From contig NZ_CP100400.1 of the NCBI RefSeq assembly GCF_024218795.1, forward strand, positions 620,001 to 684,000: a DNA stretch of 64,000 nt. The letters are read 5' to 3'. Below, piece by piece: positions 19,050-27,740 of the stretch. The stretch's first letter is position 1. Each line of letters starts with the position of its first letter. The position numbers and the translations under genes are program-made. This DNA comes from Halorussus aquaticus. Its GTDB lineage: Archaea; Halobacteriota; Halobacteria; Halobacteriales; Haladaptataceae. Below the pieces are notes generated by a model. The model had not been told where the DNA came from. It worked only from the letters and a program-made list of their open reading frames with translations, and ran no database searches.

Positions 19050-20366
19050 TCACTCCGTCACGTCCTCGATGGACGCTTCGAGCGACTCGATGCTCTCGGC
19101 GATGTCCCGGACCATCGCGGTCTGCTCCTCGTTGGCGGCCGCGATGCCTTCGACGGCGTCGGACACGTCCCCGGCCTGTCCGACCACCGTGTCGGTCATG
19201 CTCGCTATCTCCTCGGCGCTCGCGGCCTGCTCCTCCGTGGTGTCGGCGATTTCGCTGACGCCGGTGTCGGTCTGCTGGACGGCCGCCACGATGTCCTGCT
19301 GGTTCTCGACGACCGACCTGATGTCGGCGGCGACCTCGTCAAGTTGCTCGTCGTTCTCCGATATCTTCTCGACCGTATCGTGGGTCGTCTCGCGCACGTC
19401 CTCCACCATCGACTCGATCTCGTCCACCCGGTCTTTCGACTGCTCGGCGAGTTCCTTTATCTCGTTCGCCACGACCGCGAACCCGTCGCCGCTCCCCTCC
19501 GACCGCGCCGCTTCGATGTTCGCGTTCAGCGCGAGGAGGTTGGTCTGCTCGGCGATGTCGTCGATGACCTCGACGACCTCGTCGATTTCGTCCACGCGCT
19601 CTTCGAGGCTCTGGGCGTCGGCGACGACCTCCTCGGACTTCTCGGCGACCGTATCGACGGTTTCGAGCGTCCGCTCGGCGCTCTCGGCCGACTCCTCGGC
19701 GGACGCCTTCGCCTCGGCGCTCTGCTTGCTCACCTCGTCGGCGCTCGACGCTATCTCTTCGACCGTCGCGCTGAGCGAGGACACCTCGGACTGCACCTGC
19801 TGGAGGTTGGTCTCCTGCTCGCGCGCGAGGTCGGAGACCTCCTGTGACTCGTCAGAGACGTCGGCGGTCGAGTCGCGGAGTTCGTCCACCGCCGTCTCGA
19901 CCTCGTCGGTCATCCGCTCTTGGAGGTCCCGAATCGTCTCGCGCTGTTCGACGAGTTCGGTGACGCGGGTGAGCACCTCCACTGCCCCGACGACCTCGCC
20001 CGCGGAACTGGTGATCGGCACCCCGAGCGCCCGAGCGTGCGCCCGGTCGCCGTCGGCGGTCGCCGCCGACCGAATCGTCTCCTCGCGGACGACCTCCCCG
20101 GTCCGAACCACCGTCTCGGCCAGCGTCTCGTCCTCCCCCTCGGTCCCGAAGACGTCGTAGGCGTGCTTCCCGACGACCTCCTCGGACGGGTACCCCGTCA
20201 TCTCCACGACGGCGGCGTTCCACCGCGTGATGTGTCCGGTATCGTCCACGGCGAACGCGGGTTCGGGTAACTGTTCCACGAGTTGTTCGAACGCGCCTCG
20301 CCAGAAGTCGCCCGCGTCGGTTTCGGTACTCGGTCCGAATCGTTCGGGGGTGTCGTTGATAGCCAT
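19050..20366 (-). CDS. Soluble methyl-accepting transducer with PAS domain (haloarchaeal Htr)
   Basis: A 438-aa cytoplasmic chemotaxis/phototaxis transducer. A PAS domain covers about 25-135 (AFAVDDTGHITRWN and GYPSEEVVG segments). A long coiled coil follows with the signalling hairpin EQTNLLALNANIEAARS, which contacts CheW and CheA, and flanking Glu-rich methylation helices. No membrane segment or HAMP domain is present, so it senses an internal signal through PAS. I chose ATG 20366 rather than an upstream GTG. A TATATAC box lies about 40 bp upstream. Confidence 0.92.
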   Translation of the reverse strand: MAINDTPERFGPSTETDAGDFWRGAFEQLVEQLPEPAFAVDDTGHITRWNAAVVEMTGYPSEEVVGKHAYDVFGTEGEDETLAETVVRTGEVVREETIRSAATADGDRAHARALGVPITSSAGEVVGAVEVLTRVTELVEQRETIRDLQERMTDEVETAVDELRDSTADVSDESQEVSDLAREQETNLQQVQSEVSSLSATVEEIASSADEVSKQSAEAKASAEESAESAERTLETVDTVAEKSEEVVADAQSLEERVDEIDEVVEVIDDIAEQTNLLALNANIEAARSEGSGDGFAVVANEIKELAEQSKDRVDEIESMVEDVRETTHDTVEKISENDEQLDEVAADIRSVVENQQDIVAAVQQTDTGVSEIADTTEEQAASAEEIASMTDTVVGQAGDVSDAVEGIAAANEEQTAMVRDIAESIESLEASIEDVTE

Positions 20367-20511
20367 CTGTGATATTCCTCGTGAGACCAACGTTTCGAGA
20401 GGGAGTATATATCGTATTCGAAGCTAGAAACCTCAGATAAGTCTGGTTGATGTTAATCAAAATTCCTAAAAACTAAAACACTGAACCTATCGGAGGACGA
20501 CGGAGAACTGC

Positions 20512-21576
20512 TCAGATATCGACCGAGAAGGATTCGCGTCCCGACGACTCCGCCGCGAACGCCGCCAGTAGGTCGGCCGCGGCGTCGAGGTCCTCGGTGT
20601 CGATGACTTCGACCGGCGTGTGCATGTAGCGGTTCGGCAGGCCGAGGTTCAGCGACGGGATGCCGCCCTGCGAGGTGTAGAAGGCGTCGGCGTCGGTGCC
20701 GGTGGAGCGCCCCGACGCCTGCAACTGGACCGGCAGGTCGGCGTCGGCGGCCGCGTCGCGGACCGCCCGAACGACCGCCGGGTGGTTCGAGGACCCGCGG
20801 GCGACGACCGGTCCCGCGCCGAGTTCGACCTCGCCGTGCTGGTCCGACTCGTCGCTCACGTCCGGACTGTCCACCGCGTGCGTCACGTCCACCGCGACCG
20901 CGGCGTCGACCGGGAGGTCGAACCCGACCATCTTCGCGCCCTGCTTGCCGAGTTCCTCTTGGACGGTGCTGACCGCGTACACCGTCGCGTCCGTGTCGGA
21001 CTCGGCCGCGCGCCGGGCGGCCTCCGCGGCGACCCAGATGCCGACGCGGTTGTCCATCCCGCGGGCCGCCATCCGCGTTCCCTGCAACTCCCGGACCGGG
21101 GTATCGAAGGTGATGGGGTCGCCCACGTCCACGAGTTCGCGGGCCTCGGCCTCGGTCTCCGCGCCGACGTCCACGTGCTGTTCGGCGACGTCCTCGATTT
21201 CGTCGTCCTCGGCGTCGCGGAGGTGGATGGCGGTCTGGCCGACCACGCCCCGGACCACGCCGTCGTCGGTGTGAATCTCGACGTGTTGGCCCTTCGTGAC
21301 GGTGCGGTCGGTGCCACCGATTCGCGACAGGTGGACGAACCCGTCCTCGTCCACGCTGTTGACCATCATCCCGATTTCGTCGGCGTGGCCGGTGAACGCC
21401 ACCGCGGGGTCGTCCCCGTCTACGACCGCCACGGCGTTGCCGTACTCGTCGGTCCGCACCTCGTCGGCGAACGACGAGACGTACTCGACCCAGATTCGCT
21501 GCACGTCGGTCTCGAACCCGGCCGGACTCGGTGTCGTGAGCAAATCGTCGAGGAATTCGCGGTGTGATTGGTCCAT
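20512..21576 (-). CDS. M42-family metallopeptidase (tetrahedral aminopeptidase type)
   Basis: A 354-aa M42 aminopeptidase-like enzyme with two metal ions. The motifs follow in order: TGHADEIGMMV (metal His), ARGMDNRVG (bridging Asp), VQEELGKQGA (catalytic Glu pair), the VDVTHAVDSPD Asp segment and a C-terminal MHTPVEVI metal His. M42 enzymes in halophiles form dodecameric particles that trim peptides after the proteasome. Length is normal. It is transcribed alone with an A/T-rich promoter just upstream. Peptide preference is not readable from the sequence. Confidence 0.92.
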   Translation of the reverse strand: MDQSHREFLDDLLTTPSPAGFETDVQRIWVEYVSSFADEVRTDEYGNAVAVVDGDDPAVAFTGHADEIGMMVNSVDEDGFVHLSRIGGTDRTVTKGQHVEIHTDDGVVRGVVGQTAIHLRDAEDDEIEDVAEQHVDVGAETEAEARELVDVGDPITFDTPVRELQGTRMAARGMDNRVGIWVAAEAARRAAESDTDATVYAVSTVQEELGKQGAKMVGFDLPVDAAVAVDVTHAVDSPDVSDESDQHGEVELGAGPVVARGSSNHPAVVRAVRDAAADADLPVQLQASGRSTGTDADAFYTSQGGIPSLNLGLPNRYMHTPVEVIDTEDLDAAADLLAAFAAESSGRESFSVDI

Positions 21577-21768
21577 ACGCAGAAAAAACGACCGCGTCTA
21601 ATGAAACTTCTACTTCGGGGCGGTCGGCGCGCGTCGCTCGTCGGTGAGACGACCCACGAACCTCGGGTCTGCGACCGTCGGTGTCGCACGAGCGATAGAA
21701 CCCGACGGCGCGTGGCCGTCTCCTGAATCGCCCCAACCGCTAAGTTCGCGCTCGGCGAACTTTCGGAC

Positions 21769-22059
21769 ATGGGTGTTCTCGAAATCCACTTCCACGACTC
21801 GGAGTTCCGCCTGTCGCTGAACCCCGGAACCGACCGCGAGCGGACGTTCTCGCTCGGGTCTCGCGGTGACTCCGGGTCGAGTACCCGCGGCGATACGAGC
21901 GGGCGACCCGCCATCGCGTCGAAACTCCGGTCGTTCGGTGTACTCGCGCTCGTCGTCGGCGCGGGCGTCGCGTACAACCGAATCCAGTCGCGGCGAGCGC
22001 GCGAGGCCGCCGCGGAACGCGACTCGGGTCGGCGCTTCCCGCGCATCCGGTCGCGGTAA
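21769..22059 (+). CDS. Small protein with one membrane segment
   Basis: A 96-aa protein: a beta-rich acidic N-terminal half (LEIHFHDSEFRLSLN), a Ser/Arg-rich linker, one hydrophobic segment (FGVLALVVGAGVAYN) and a strongly basic tail. The order suggests a membrane-anchored protein with a cytoplasmic basic end. It is divergent from the M42 gene. Function unknown. Confidence 0.65.
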   Translation: MGVLEIHFHDSEFRLSLNPGTDRERTFSLGSRGDSGSSTRGDTSGRPAIASKLRSFGVLALVVGAGVAYNRIQSRRAREAAAERDSGRRFPRIRSR

Positions 22060-22118
22060 CGGTCGGTCGCGTCGGTCTCCACGCAGGAGGTCGCCCCGCG
22101 TCCGTCAGCGTTGCCTTA

Positions 22119-22988
22119 TCAGTCCGTCGCGGGCGCCCAGTCGTGTTCGCGGAGGTACGTCCCGAGGTCGGTGAACGCCACGTCGTGGTCGGCCCGGAGC
22201 GACTCGATGTCGGCCTCGTAGCCGTGTTCGTTGAACCACTCGAACATGACGGCGTACTCCTCGCCCATCTGCTCGCGGAACTCGTCGATGGGGACGTGGA
22301 CCGGTTCGACCTCGCGGTCCAGTACCGACGAGAAGGCCTCGGCGGCGCTCTCGAGGGTGTGTTCGTCGCCCGCGAGTTCGTAGGCTTCGCCGAGGTAGCG
22401 GTCCGGGTCCGCGAACGCCTCCGCGACGAACTCGCCGAGGTCGTCAGCGTCGACCATCTGGAGCGAGACGCCCTCCGCGAGTCCGTTAGCCAGCGTCCCG
22501 TCCTCGATTTCCTCGCGCGTTGCCTCGAAATTCTGCATGAAGAAGACGGGGCGGACCACCGTCGCCGGTAGGTCGAGGTCGCGGATGCGCTGCTCGATGA
22601 CCCACTTCGAATCGAAGTGGGGGATGCCGGTGTCGCGGTCCGCGCCCCCGACCGAACTGAAGACGAAGTGATCGACGCCCGCGTCCGCCGCGACCTCGGC
22701 GAGATTCTCGCCGTGTTCGATTTCGTCGTCGTAGCCGTGCTCCCAGAAGTTCGTCATCCCGAACACGGCGTCCACCTCCTCGACGAGCGGGCGCAGGACG
22801 TTCTGCTCGGAGAGGTCGCCCTCCACCACCTCGGCCCCGCGCTCTGCGAGGTCGTGGGCCTCGTTGCTCTCGGGATGTCTGGTCAGCGCGTGGACCTCGA
22901 ATTCGCCGTGGTCGCCCGACAGCAGGTGGTCCGCAACCGCTCCGCCCTGCGTCCCAGTCGCGCCGGTTACGAGTACGGTCGGTGGCAT
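22119..22988 (-). CDS. NmrA-like NAD(P)-binding protein (atypical SDR)
   Basis: A 289-aa Rossmann-fold protein starting VLVTGATGTQGG, the TGXXGXXG nucleotide-binding motif of NmrA/atypical short-chain dehydrogenases. It lacks a clear YxxxK pair and has HFVFSSVGGAD where that motif would lie, so it may be a redox sensor or a reductase of the NmrA/HSCARG type. I chose ATG 22988 at the motif rather than an upstream in-frame start. It is divergent from the small gene at 23081. The exact role is unknown. Confidence 0.87.
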   Translation of the reverse strand: MPPTVLVTGATGTQGGAVADHLLSGDHGEFEVHALTRHPESNEAHDLAERGAEVVEGDLSEQNVLRPLVEEVDAVFGMTNFWEHGYDDEIEHGENLAEVAADAGVDHFVFSSVGGADRDTGIPHFDSKWVIEQRIRDLDLPATVVRPVFFMQNFEATREEIEDGTLANGLAEGVSLQMVDADDLGEFVAEAFADPDRYLGEAYELAGDEHTLESAAEAFSSVLDREVEPVHVPIDEFREQMGEEYAVMFEWFNEHGYEADIESLRADHDVAFTDLGTYLREHDWAPATD

Positions 22989-23080
22989 GAGTACGTCCGC
23001 CACGACGAACGCGCCCATAAGTCGGTCGGCCGAGATTCCACCCACACACTTTTCGCCGGAAGCGTCGAACTCCGTCCGTG

Positions 23081-23380
23081 ATGTCCGAGCGCACGTACTC
23101 GGTGTATCTCATCGAACGCCACGGCGAGCAGGGCGGCAAACGAGAGGTCACGTCCCCGGTTCAGGGACACGAACTGGAGTTCTACGACAGCGGCGTGTGG
23201 CTGAACCGCGAGACGGGACGGAACTTCTTCCCGTACCGGCAGATTCGGACCATCCGGGAGCATCCGGAGGGGAACCCGGCCGAGAGCGAGAGTCAGACCT
23301 CCCGAGAGGGCGAGAGCGGTAGCGGTAATCGGACCACCGAGGAGGGCGACGGCGGTGCGGAAGAGGAGATGCTGGAGTAA
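23081..23380 (+). CDS. Small hydrophilic protein, function unknown
   Basis: A 99-aa protein with an ordered first half (YSVYLIERHG, ELEFYDSGVWLNRETGRNFFPY) that could form a small beta domain, and an acidic Ser/Glu/Gly-rich disordered tail. A GTG directly precedes the ATG and either could start translation. The YRQIRTIREH ending of the ordered part looks typical of a short regulator or adaptor, but I recognise no family. Confidence 0.65.
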   Translation: MSERTYSVYLIERHGEQGGKREVTSPVQGHELEFYDSGVWLNRETGRNFFPYRQIRTIREHPEGNPAESESQTSREGESGSGNRTTEEGDGGAEEEMLE

Positions 23381-23446
23381 TCGACTGCCGACGCGCCGAC
23401 GGAGGCATCCGGCCGGAACGCGCGCAGAACGGACCGTGCCGAGCGG

Positions 23447-25249
23447 TCAGGGCGTCAGGCCGACGACCCGCCGGTTCAAGATGTCGGCGTAGCCCGAGAA
23501 CGACAGTTTCAGCGACGGCACGCCCGCGAACGCCAGCGTCTGGAGCGTGAGCATTGGCCGGTCGCCGTCCGCTCCGAGTCGCCGGAGCGCCGACTCCACC
23601 GCGTCGTAGAGTTTCGCTGTCTCCTCGACTTCGAGGTCGGCGCAGACCCCCGCGACTCTGGTGGGGAGTTCCGCGACGACGTCGCCGTCCTCGACCACGG
23701 CCCACCCGCCGCCCGTCTCCGCGACGTGGCCGACCGCGGTCCGCATGTCGGCGTCGTTCGCCCCGACCGCGAGGACGCCGGGGGTCTCCCAGACGACGCT
23801 GGTGGCGACCGCACCGGAGTCGAGACCGAACCCCGTCAGGAAGCCGGTGAACCCGTCCTCTCTTCCGGAGTCGGCCGACGCCGACGACCCGTCCGAGCGT
23901 CGCTCCGGCACGTCGCCCTTCGGATGCCTGTCGAGTAGAGTCGCCTTGAGGAGGTCGGCGTCGGGGTCCGCGACCAGTTCGTCGCCCTCGACCGGCGGGG
24001 AGACCATCGTCTCGCCCGAGAGCAGGCCGCGCTGGCACTCGATGGCCCGGACCTCGCCGCTCGCTCCGTCGTCCCCGCCGCTGGCCGCGTCGGCGGGAAC
24101 GCGGAACTGTTCGGGGTCGGCCGAGACGTTCACCGAGTCGTAGAACCGGTCGGGGTATTCGTGGCTCCGGGGCGCGACCATGCACTCGCCCTTGTTGTAG
24201 ACGACCTCCCCGCCGCTGACGACCGTAGTGACGTTCACCTCGTCGAGGTCGTCGATGAGGACGATGTCGGCGACGCTCCCGGGCGAGAGCGACCCGACGC
24301 CCTCGTCGTCGAGACCGAAGTGGCGGGCGGGGTTGAGCGTCGCCATCCGGATGGCGTCGGCGGGTTCGACGCCCTCCTCGATGGCCCGCCGGACCACCGC
24401 GTCCATGTACCCCTCGTCGATGAGTTCCCGGGGCCACATCCCGTCGGACGAGAGCGAGAGTTCCGCGGTCGGCACCTCGTCGTAGGCGTCGCCTATCGCC
24501 GCCATGTCGTCCCGAATCGACCCGTAGCGTCCGATGGCGTGGACGCCGTTCTCGACGCGCGTCACGACGTCCTCGCCCGAGATGGCCTCGTGGTCGTCGT
24601 CGATTATCGTTGCGAAGGCCGCGAACTTCTCGCCCGAACATCCGGCCGCGTGGCCCGAGACCGTCTTGCCCTCGGCGTCGGCGCGTTCGTAGAGCAGTTC
24701 CGCGGGCGTGTCCCGGCCCACCGCGTGAATCCAGTCGATCTCGCCGACGCCCACGACCCGGTCGTCGGCCAGTAGGTCCGCGAGCGCGTCGGCGTCCTCG
24801 TCGTCGGCCCGCCGCGGTTCGAAGGTGTCGAGCAGTGGTTGAGGCGGGACGACCGCTCGCACGCGGACCGGGAGGTAAGACGTGGCGGCGAGGAACTGCT
24901 CGACGCCCTCCGCGCCGAACGCGGGACCGTAGCCCGTGACCTCCGAGACGACCGTGGTCGTGCCGCCCTCGACGGCGTAGTGGTAGGCGTTCTCGAACGT
25001 CTGGTGGAGGTCGAGGTGGGTGTGGGCGTCCACGAACCCCGGCGCGACGACCCGGTTGCTGGCGGTGACGACTCGCGTGTCGTCGCCGACGACCGGCGTG
25101 GCGTCCTCGGGGAGCGCGGCGACTCTGTCGTCTACGACCACCACGTCACGGGACTGGAACTCGCCCATCTCCGGCAGACAGACCCGGCCGCCCGTGACGA
25201 CGAGGTCGGCGTCCTCGTCGCCGAGCGCGACCGACTGGAGGTCGTTCAC
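23447..25249 (-). CDS. ade: Adenine deaminase-like amidohydrolase
   Basis: A 600-aa amidohydrolase-superfamily protein. The metal motif VDAHTHLDL follows VAPGF near residue 75, with GEIDW at about 165, SGHAAG at about 195 and an SLSSDGMWP segment at about 265. An adenine deaminase C-terminal domain appears to end in FSGYADILNRRVV. The first motif differs from the usual IDAHVHIES of adenine deaminase, so a related purine or other cyclic substrate is possible. Its start overlaps the stop of the upstream hydrolase by four bases. A Ser/Asp-rich low-complexity insertion lies near 455. Confidence 0.8.
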   Translation of the reverse strand: MNDLQSVALGDEDADLVVTGGRVCLPEMGEFQSRDVVVVDDRVAALPEDATPVVGDDTRVVTASNRVVAPGFVDAHTHLDLHQTFENAYHYAVEGGTTTVVSEVTGYGPAFGAEGVEQFLAATSYLPVRVRAVVPPQPLLDTFEPRRADDEDADALADLLADDRVVGVGEIDWIHAVGRDTPAELLYERADAEGKTVSGHAAGCSGEKFAAFATIIDDDHEAISGEDVVTRVENGVHAIGRYGSIRDDMAAIGDAYDEVPTAELSLSSDGMWPRELIDEGYMDAVVRRAIEEGVEPADAIRMATLNPARHFGLDDEGVGSLSPGSVADIVLIDDLDEVNVTTVVSGGEVVYNKGECMVAPRSHEYPDRFYDSVNVSADPEQFRVPADAASGGDDGASGEVRAIECQRGLLSGETMVSPPVEGDELVADPDADLLKATLLDRHPKGDVPERRSDGSSASADSGREDGFTGFLTGFGLDSGAVATSVVWETPGVLAVGANDADMRTAVGHVAETGGGWAVVEDGDVVAELPTRVAGVCADLEVEETAKLYDAVESALRRLGADGDRPMLTLQTLAFAGVPSLKLSFSGYADILNRRVVGLTP

Positions 25250-26201
25250 TCGGCCACCTCCCAGACGACGACGCCGCCCTGCTCGCGGGCGTCCACTTCG
25301 CCGCGCTCGTCCAGCACGTCGAGGTGGCCCACTGCCTCGCTCATCCCAGAGAAGTACTCGGTCGCGGGCAGGTCGGCGAACAGTTCGTTCATCACCTCGA
25401 TCGCGGTGGTCGGACCGCCCGCGACGATCTCCTTCACGTTCCGGGTGCGCTCCTCGTGGGACTCCAGCACCTCGCCGATGCGCTCGCTCGGACTGTCTAT
25501 CTCCTCGCGGTGGCCCGGCAGGAAGCGGTCGAAGTCGCGCTCCCGGAGGTCGGCCAGCGAGCGGTTGAACGCCGGGAGGACGCGCGGACGCTCGCCGCCC
25601 TCCTCCAACGGGGGTTGCAGGAGCGGATTCGGCGTGATTTCGCTCAACACGTGGTCGCCGACGACGGCGTGGTCTTCGCCGTCGTCGGTCTCGTAGGTGA
25701 AGATGGTCTCGCCGGGCGCGTGGCCCTGCACCGCCTCGGCGGTGACGTCGGTCCCGGCGACTTCAACGGTCTCGCCGTCCCCGAGTCTCCGGTCGGTCTC
25801 GACGCCGGGCGCGACCCGGAGGAACGACTCGGGGAGGTCGGTCACGGTCTCGGCGGTCGAGCGGGCCATCCCGTGGCGCTCGAAGAACGGCACGAAGTAC
25901 GACTGCTCGTAGTCGAGTCTGGTCTCGAAGTCGGCGACGATATCGGCGGTCGTGGAACTGGCGACGATTCGCGCGCCCGCCTCGCGCAGGCGACTGGCCA
26001 GTCCGAAGTGTCGGGGTGAGGGTGGGTAATCAACACTCGCTCGATGTCGGTGGGTCCCAACCCGCGCGCTTCGAGACCGTCGAGCAACGCGGCCCACGCC
26101 TCCTCGCTTCCCGGTCCGGGGTCGACCAGCGTCCGTCCGGCGAGGTAGGCGTTGACGGGGCCGACTTGGAACGGCGTCGGTATCGAAAGCCGCCTGAACA
26201 T
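25246..26201 (-). pseudogene. MBL-fold hydrolase interrupted by a single-base frameshift
   Basis: A glyoxalase II/LACTB2-like metallo-hydrolase gene. The N-terminal part (MFRRLSIPTPFQVGPVNAYL to LITHPHPD) and the rest (FGLASRLREAGARIV onward to VVWEVAE) lie in different frames. The break falls at about 26010, exactly inside the H-x-H-x-D-H metal motif; restoring one C on the coding strand would give HPHPDHFGLASRL. Either a recent inactivating mutation or a sequencing error explains it. The rest of the frame is intact and still overlaps the adenine deaminase gene, so the lesion is young if real. Confidence 0.8.
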
Positions 26202-26386
26202 ACGCCCACTGTTGCCCCCTGCCGATAAACAGTTTGTGACACGGCGAGCCAGTCGCTCGAAGTTGAGACGGGAGCGCGGAACCGACTGGAACCGCCGGGC
26301 GGGCGCGGAACGACTGCGCGATTCGACCTCGACGAGAGTAAGAGCTATATCTGTCCTCGTACTAGGAACAGAATGGTGTGCCAAAG

Positions 26387-26620
26387 ATGAACAAGCATTT
26401 CGAAGACGCGTGGTACTACGCCCGACGCACCGGCAAACACCTCGCACGCGGCGTGCGCGAGGAACTCGACCCGGTCGAGCGTCGATTGCGGGAGGCGACC
26501 GGCCGCGAGCGCGAAGAACTGACCCGCCTCGAACGGTGGCGCAGGGAACTGCGAACCACCGAAACCGAGACCGCCGACAAGGCGCGACACGTAGTGCGGA
26601 AAGCCCGTCGGCGGGTCTGA
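26387..26620 (+). CDS. Small charged helical protein
   Basis: A 77-aa Arg/Glu-rich protein opening MNKHFEDAWYYARRTGKHL and continuing as predicted helix (EELDPVERRLREATGRE). An upstream GTG at 26378 would add three residues. The HFEDA-YY start is one I associate with a family of small haloarchaeal proteins of unknown function, but I cannot name it with certainty. A CTATATCT box lies about 35 bp upstream. Confidence 0.65.
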   Translation: MNKHFEDAWYYARRTGKHLARGVREELDPVERRLREATGREREELTRLERWRRELRTTETETADKARHVVRKARRRV

Positions 26621-26671
26621 ACCTGTCGGATATTCGGCGACGCCCCAGTCGGCGGTCGATTTTCCGACCGT

Positions 26672-26695
26672 AAAGTAAGTCTTAAGTCCCGGAAG
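26672..26695 (+). promoter_or_regulatory. Promoter of the tRNA-Val gene
   Basis: An AAGTAAGTCTTAAG stretch with a TATA-like CTTAAG core lies about 25-30 bp upstream of the tRNA 5' end, the normal distance for an archaeal TATA box. Confidence 0.5.
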
Positions 26696-26714
26696 GGGAA
26701 AGCATGGAACGCGA

Positions 26715-26789
26715 GGGTCGGTAGTCTAGTCCGGTTATGACAGCTCCTTCACACGGAGCAGGTCGGCGGTTCAAATCCGCCCCGACCCA
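26715..26789 (+). tRNA. tRNA-Val (anticodon CAC)
   Basis: A complete cloverleaf: acceptor GGGTCGG pairs with CCGACCC, the anticodon stem GCTCC/GGAGC encloses loop TTCACAC with anticodon CAC (reads GUG), and the T-arm is GGCGG/CCGCC with loop TTCAAAT. The discriminator is A; no CCA is encoded. The 3' half is the left attachment site of the integrated element. The T-loop reads TTCAAAT here but TTCGAAT in the copies at the right end, so the element has supplied the present 3' end of this tRNA. Confidence 0.97.
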
Positions 26790-26790
26790 T
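26766..26790 (+). other. attL, left attachment site of the provirus
   Basis: The last 24 bases of the tRNA-Val gene plus one base match 49930-49954 with one mismatch in 25 (A versus G in the T-loop). Tyrosine integrases of archaeal elements typically use tRNA 3' ends. Confidence 0.88.
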
Positions 26791-26911
26791 TCGCTCGTTT
26801 CCGCATTCTGAAGGACCAATAATCGCAAGACGGCTGCACGGTGGTAGTCTTGAGAGTCCTGTTTTTGGGTTTGAAGTCACCAGTTCGGCTGACGCGCACC
26901 TTCCACGTCAC
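26771..26911 (-). CDS. Possible small basic protein running into attL (weak)
   Basis: A GTG at 26911 lies about 30 bp from a minus-strand TATATAAGG box at 26937-26947, the spacing of a leaderless gene. It opens a 46-codon frame rich in Lys/Arg that ends inside the tRNA, antisense to it. In the circular form the 3' end would be different. It could be an excision factor, or merely chance. Confidence 0.25.
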   Translation of the reverse strand: MTWKVRVSRTGDFKPKNRTLKTTTVQPSCDYWSFRMRKRANGSGRI

Positions 26912-27350
26912 GGGGTTATTCTGAAGGAGTGCGTGAGTCCTTATATACCTCAGCAAGGGGTAGCGTTCGCAGCACTCCGAGTCAGCTTGGACTAGTTCGT
27001 TCTGTGACGCAGAGAAAATACGGGGTCTATATGTCAACGTTTAACTCGGTATCGGGGGTGGTGTGTTGGGAGAAACACTTACAATCGAGGTTCGTAAGTC
27101 AGCGAAATGATAAGCGTGGTTTCGAAGGGTTCGAGGGTTGAATTGCTGGTTTTCACTTGTAATCTGGAGGGTCTCGGTCTAGACGGTGTGAGACTGGTTT
27201 GCACGATGAAGGGTTTTTAAGCGTCGAACCATCACCGGGCTGTGACGTTGTCTGGAGTGGTCCCCAGACCCGCGTACACGATTTATACCGCATACGCGGC
27301 GTGTTCGCGTTTGAACCGACCAGAAACAGTTAATTCGGTGATTCAATAGA
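26912..27350. promoter_or_regulatory. Left-end non-coding region and promoter of the structural genes
   Basis: No convincing gene lies here. A CGATTTATACC box at about 27279-27289 is about 60 bp before the first structural gene and is probably its promoter. A GTCTAGAC palindrome lies at 27177. Outward-facing and inward-facing TATA-like boxes (26937-26947, 27281) suggest divergent transcription from this end. Confidence 0.5.
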
Positions 27351-27734
27351 ATGTCAAGTTTTGATTTCGATGGAATCGACATCCCACTGCTCGCTGCATT
27401 CGCCCTGTTCGGCGTTGTAGCGACCGGGATCGGCAGTATTTCCCTGTTCGGTATCGACTTCAACCAAACCCTGTTCACCGCGCTTGGATTTGACGCGAGC
27501 TACGCCTTTGTCGGCAGTATCGTGTCTCTCGCCGGAATTGGCGCGACGAACGAAATCGACTCGACTGACCTTGAACTTGAGCAACGCGCCCTTCTCGGCG
27601 CTGCGCTGTTCGTGATGGTCATTCAGCAGTGGGTTCCTGAAGTCAATAACGCGATTACTGGTAACGACTTCGTTGGTCTCGCTGTGTTCCTGCTTGAAGC
27701 AGGCGCAGCGGCCAGCATTTCCTACCTCGGATAA
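27351..27734 (+). CDS. VP3-like integral membrane protein of pleolipoviruses
   Basis: A 127-aa protein with about four hydrophobic segments (IPLLAAFALFGVVATGIG, a second near 55, ALFVMVIQQWV and the final FLLEAGAAASISYLG). Size, topology and position directly before the spike gene match the internal membrane protein VP3 of pleolipoviruses, which lines the inside of the virion vesicle. Only 6 bp separate it from the next gene. It could be an unrelated small membrane protein, but the order of five genes here argues for VP3. Confidence 0.7.
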   Translation: MSSFDFDGIDIPLLAAFALFGVVATGIGSISLFGIDFNQTLFTALGFDASYAFVGSIVSLAGIGATNEIDSTDLELEQRALLGAALFVMVIQQWVPEVNNAITGNDFVGLAVFLLEAGAAASISYLG

Positions 27735-27740
27735 CAACTT

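Noticed and set aside
21610..21795. A 61-codon minus-strand frame between the M42 gene and the small membrane protein
   Set aside because: It overlaps the start of the better-supported plus-strand gene at 21769 and has no coding bias or conserved pattern.
26929..27141. A 70-codon plus-strand frame at the left end of the provirus
   Set aside because: The start is upstream of the TATA-like box, composition is not protein-like and no coupling to a neighbour exists.
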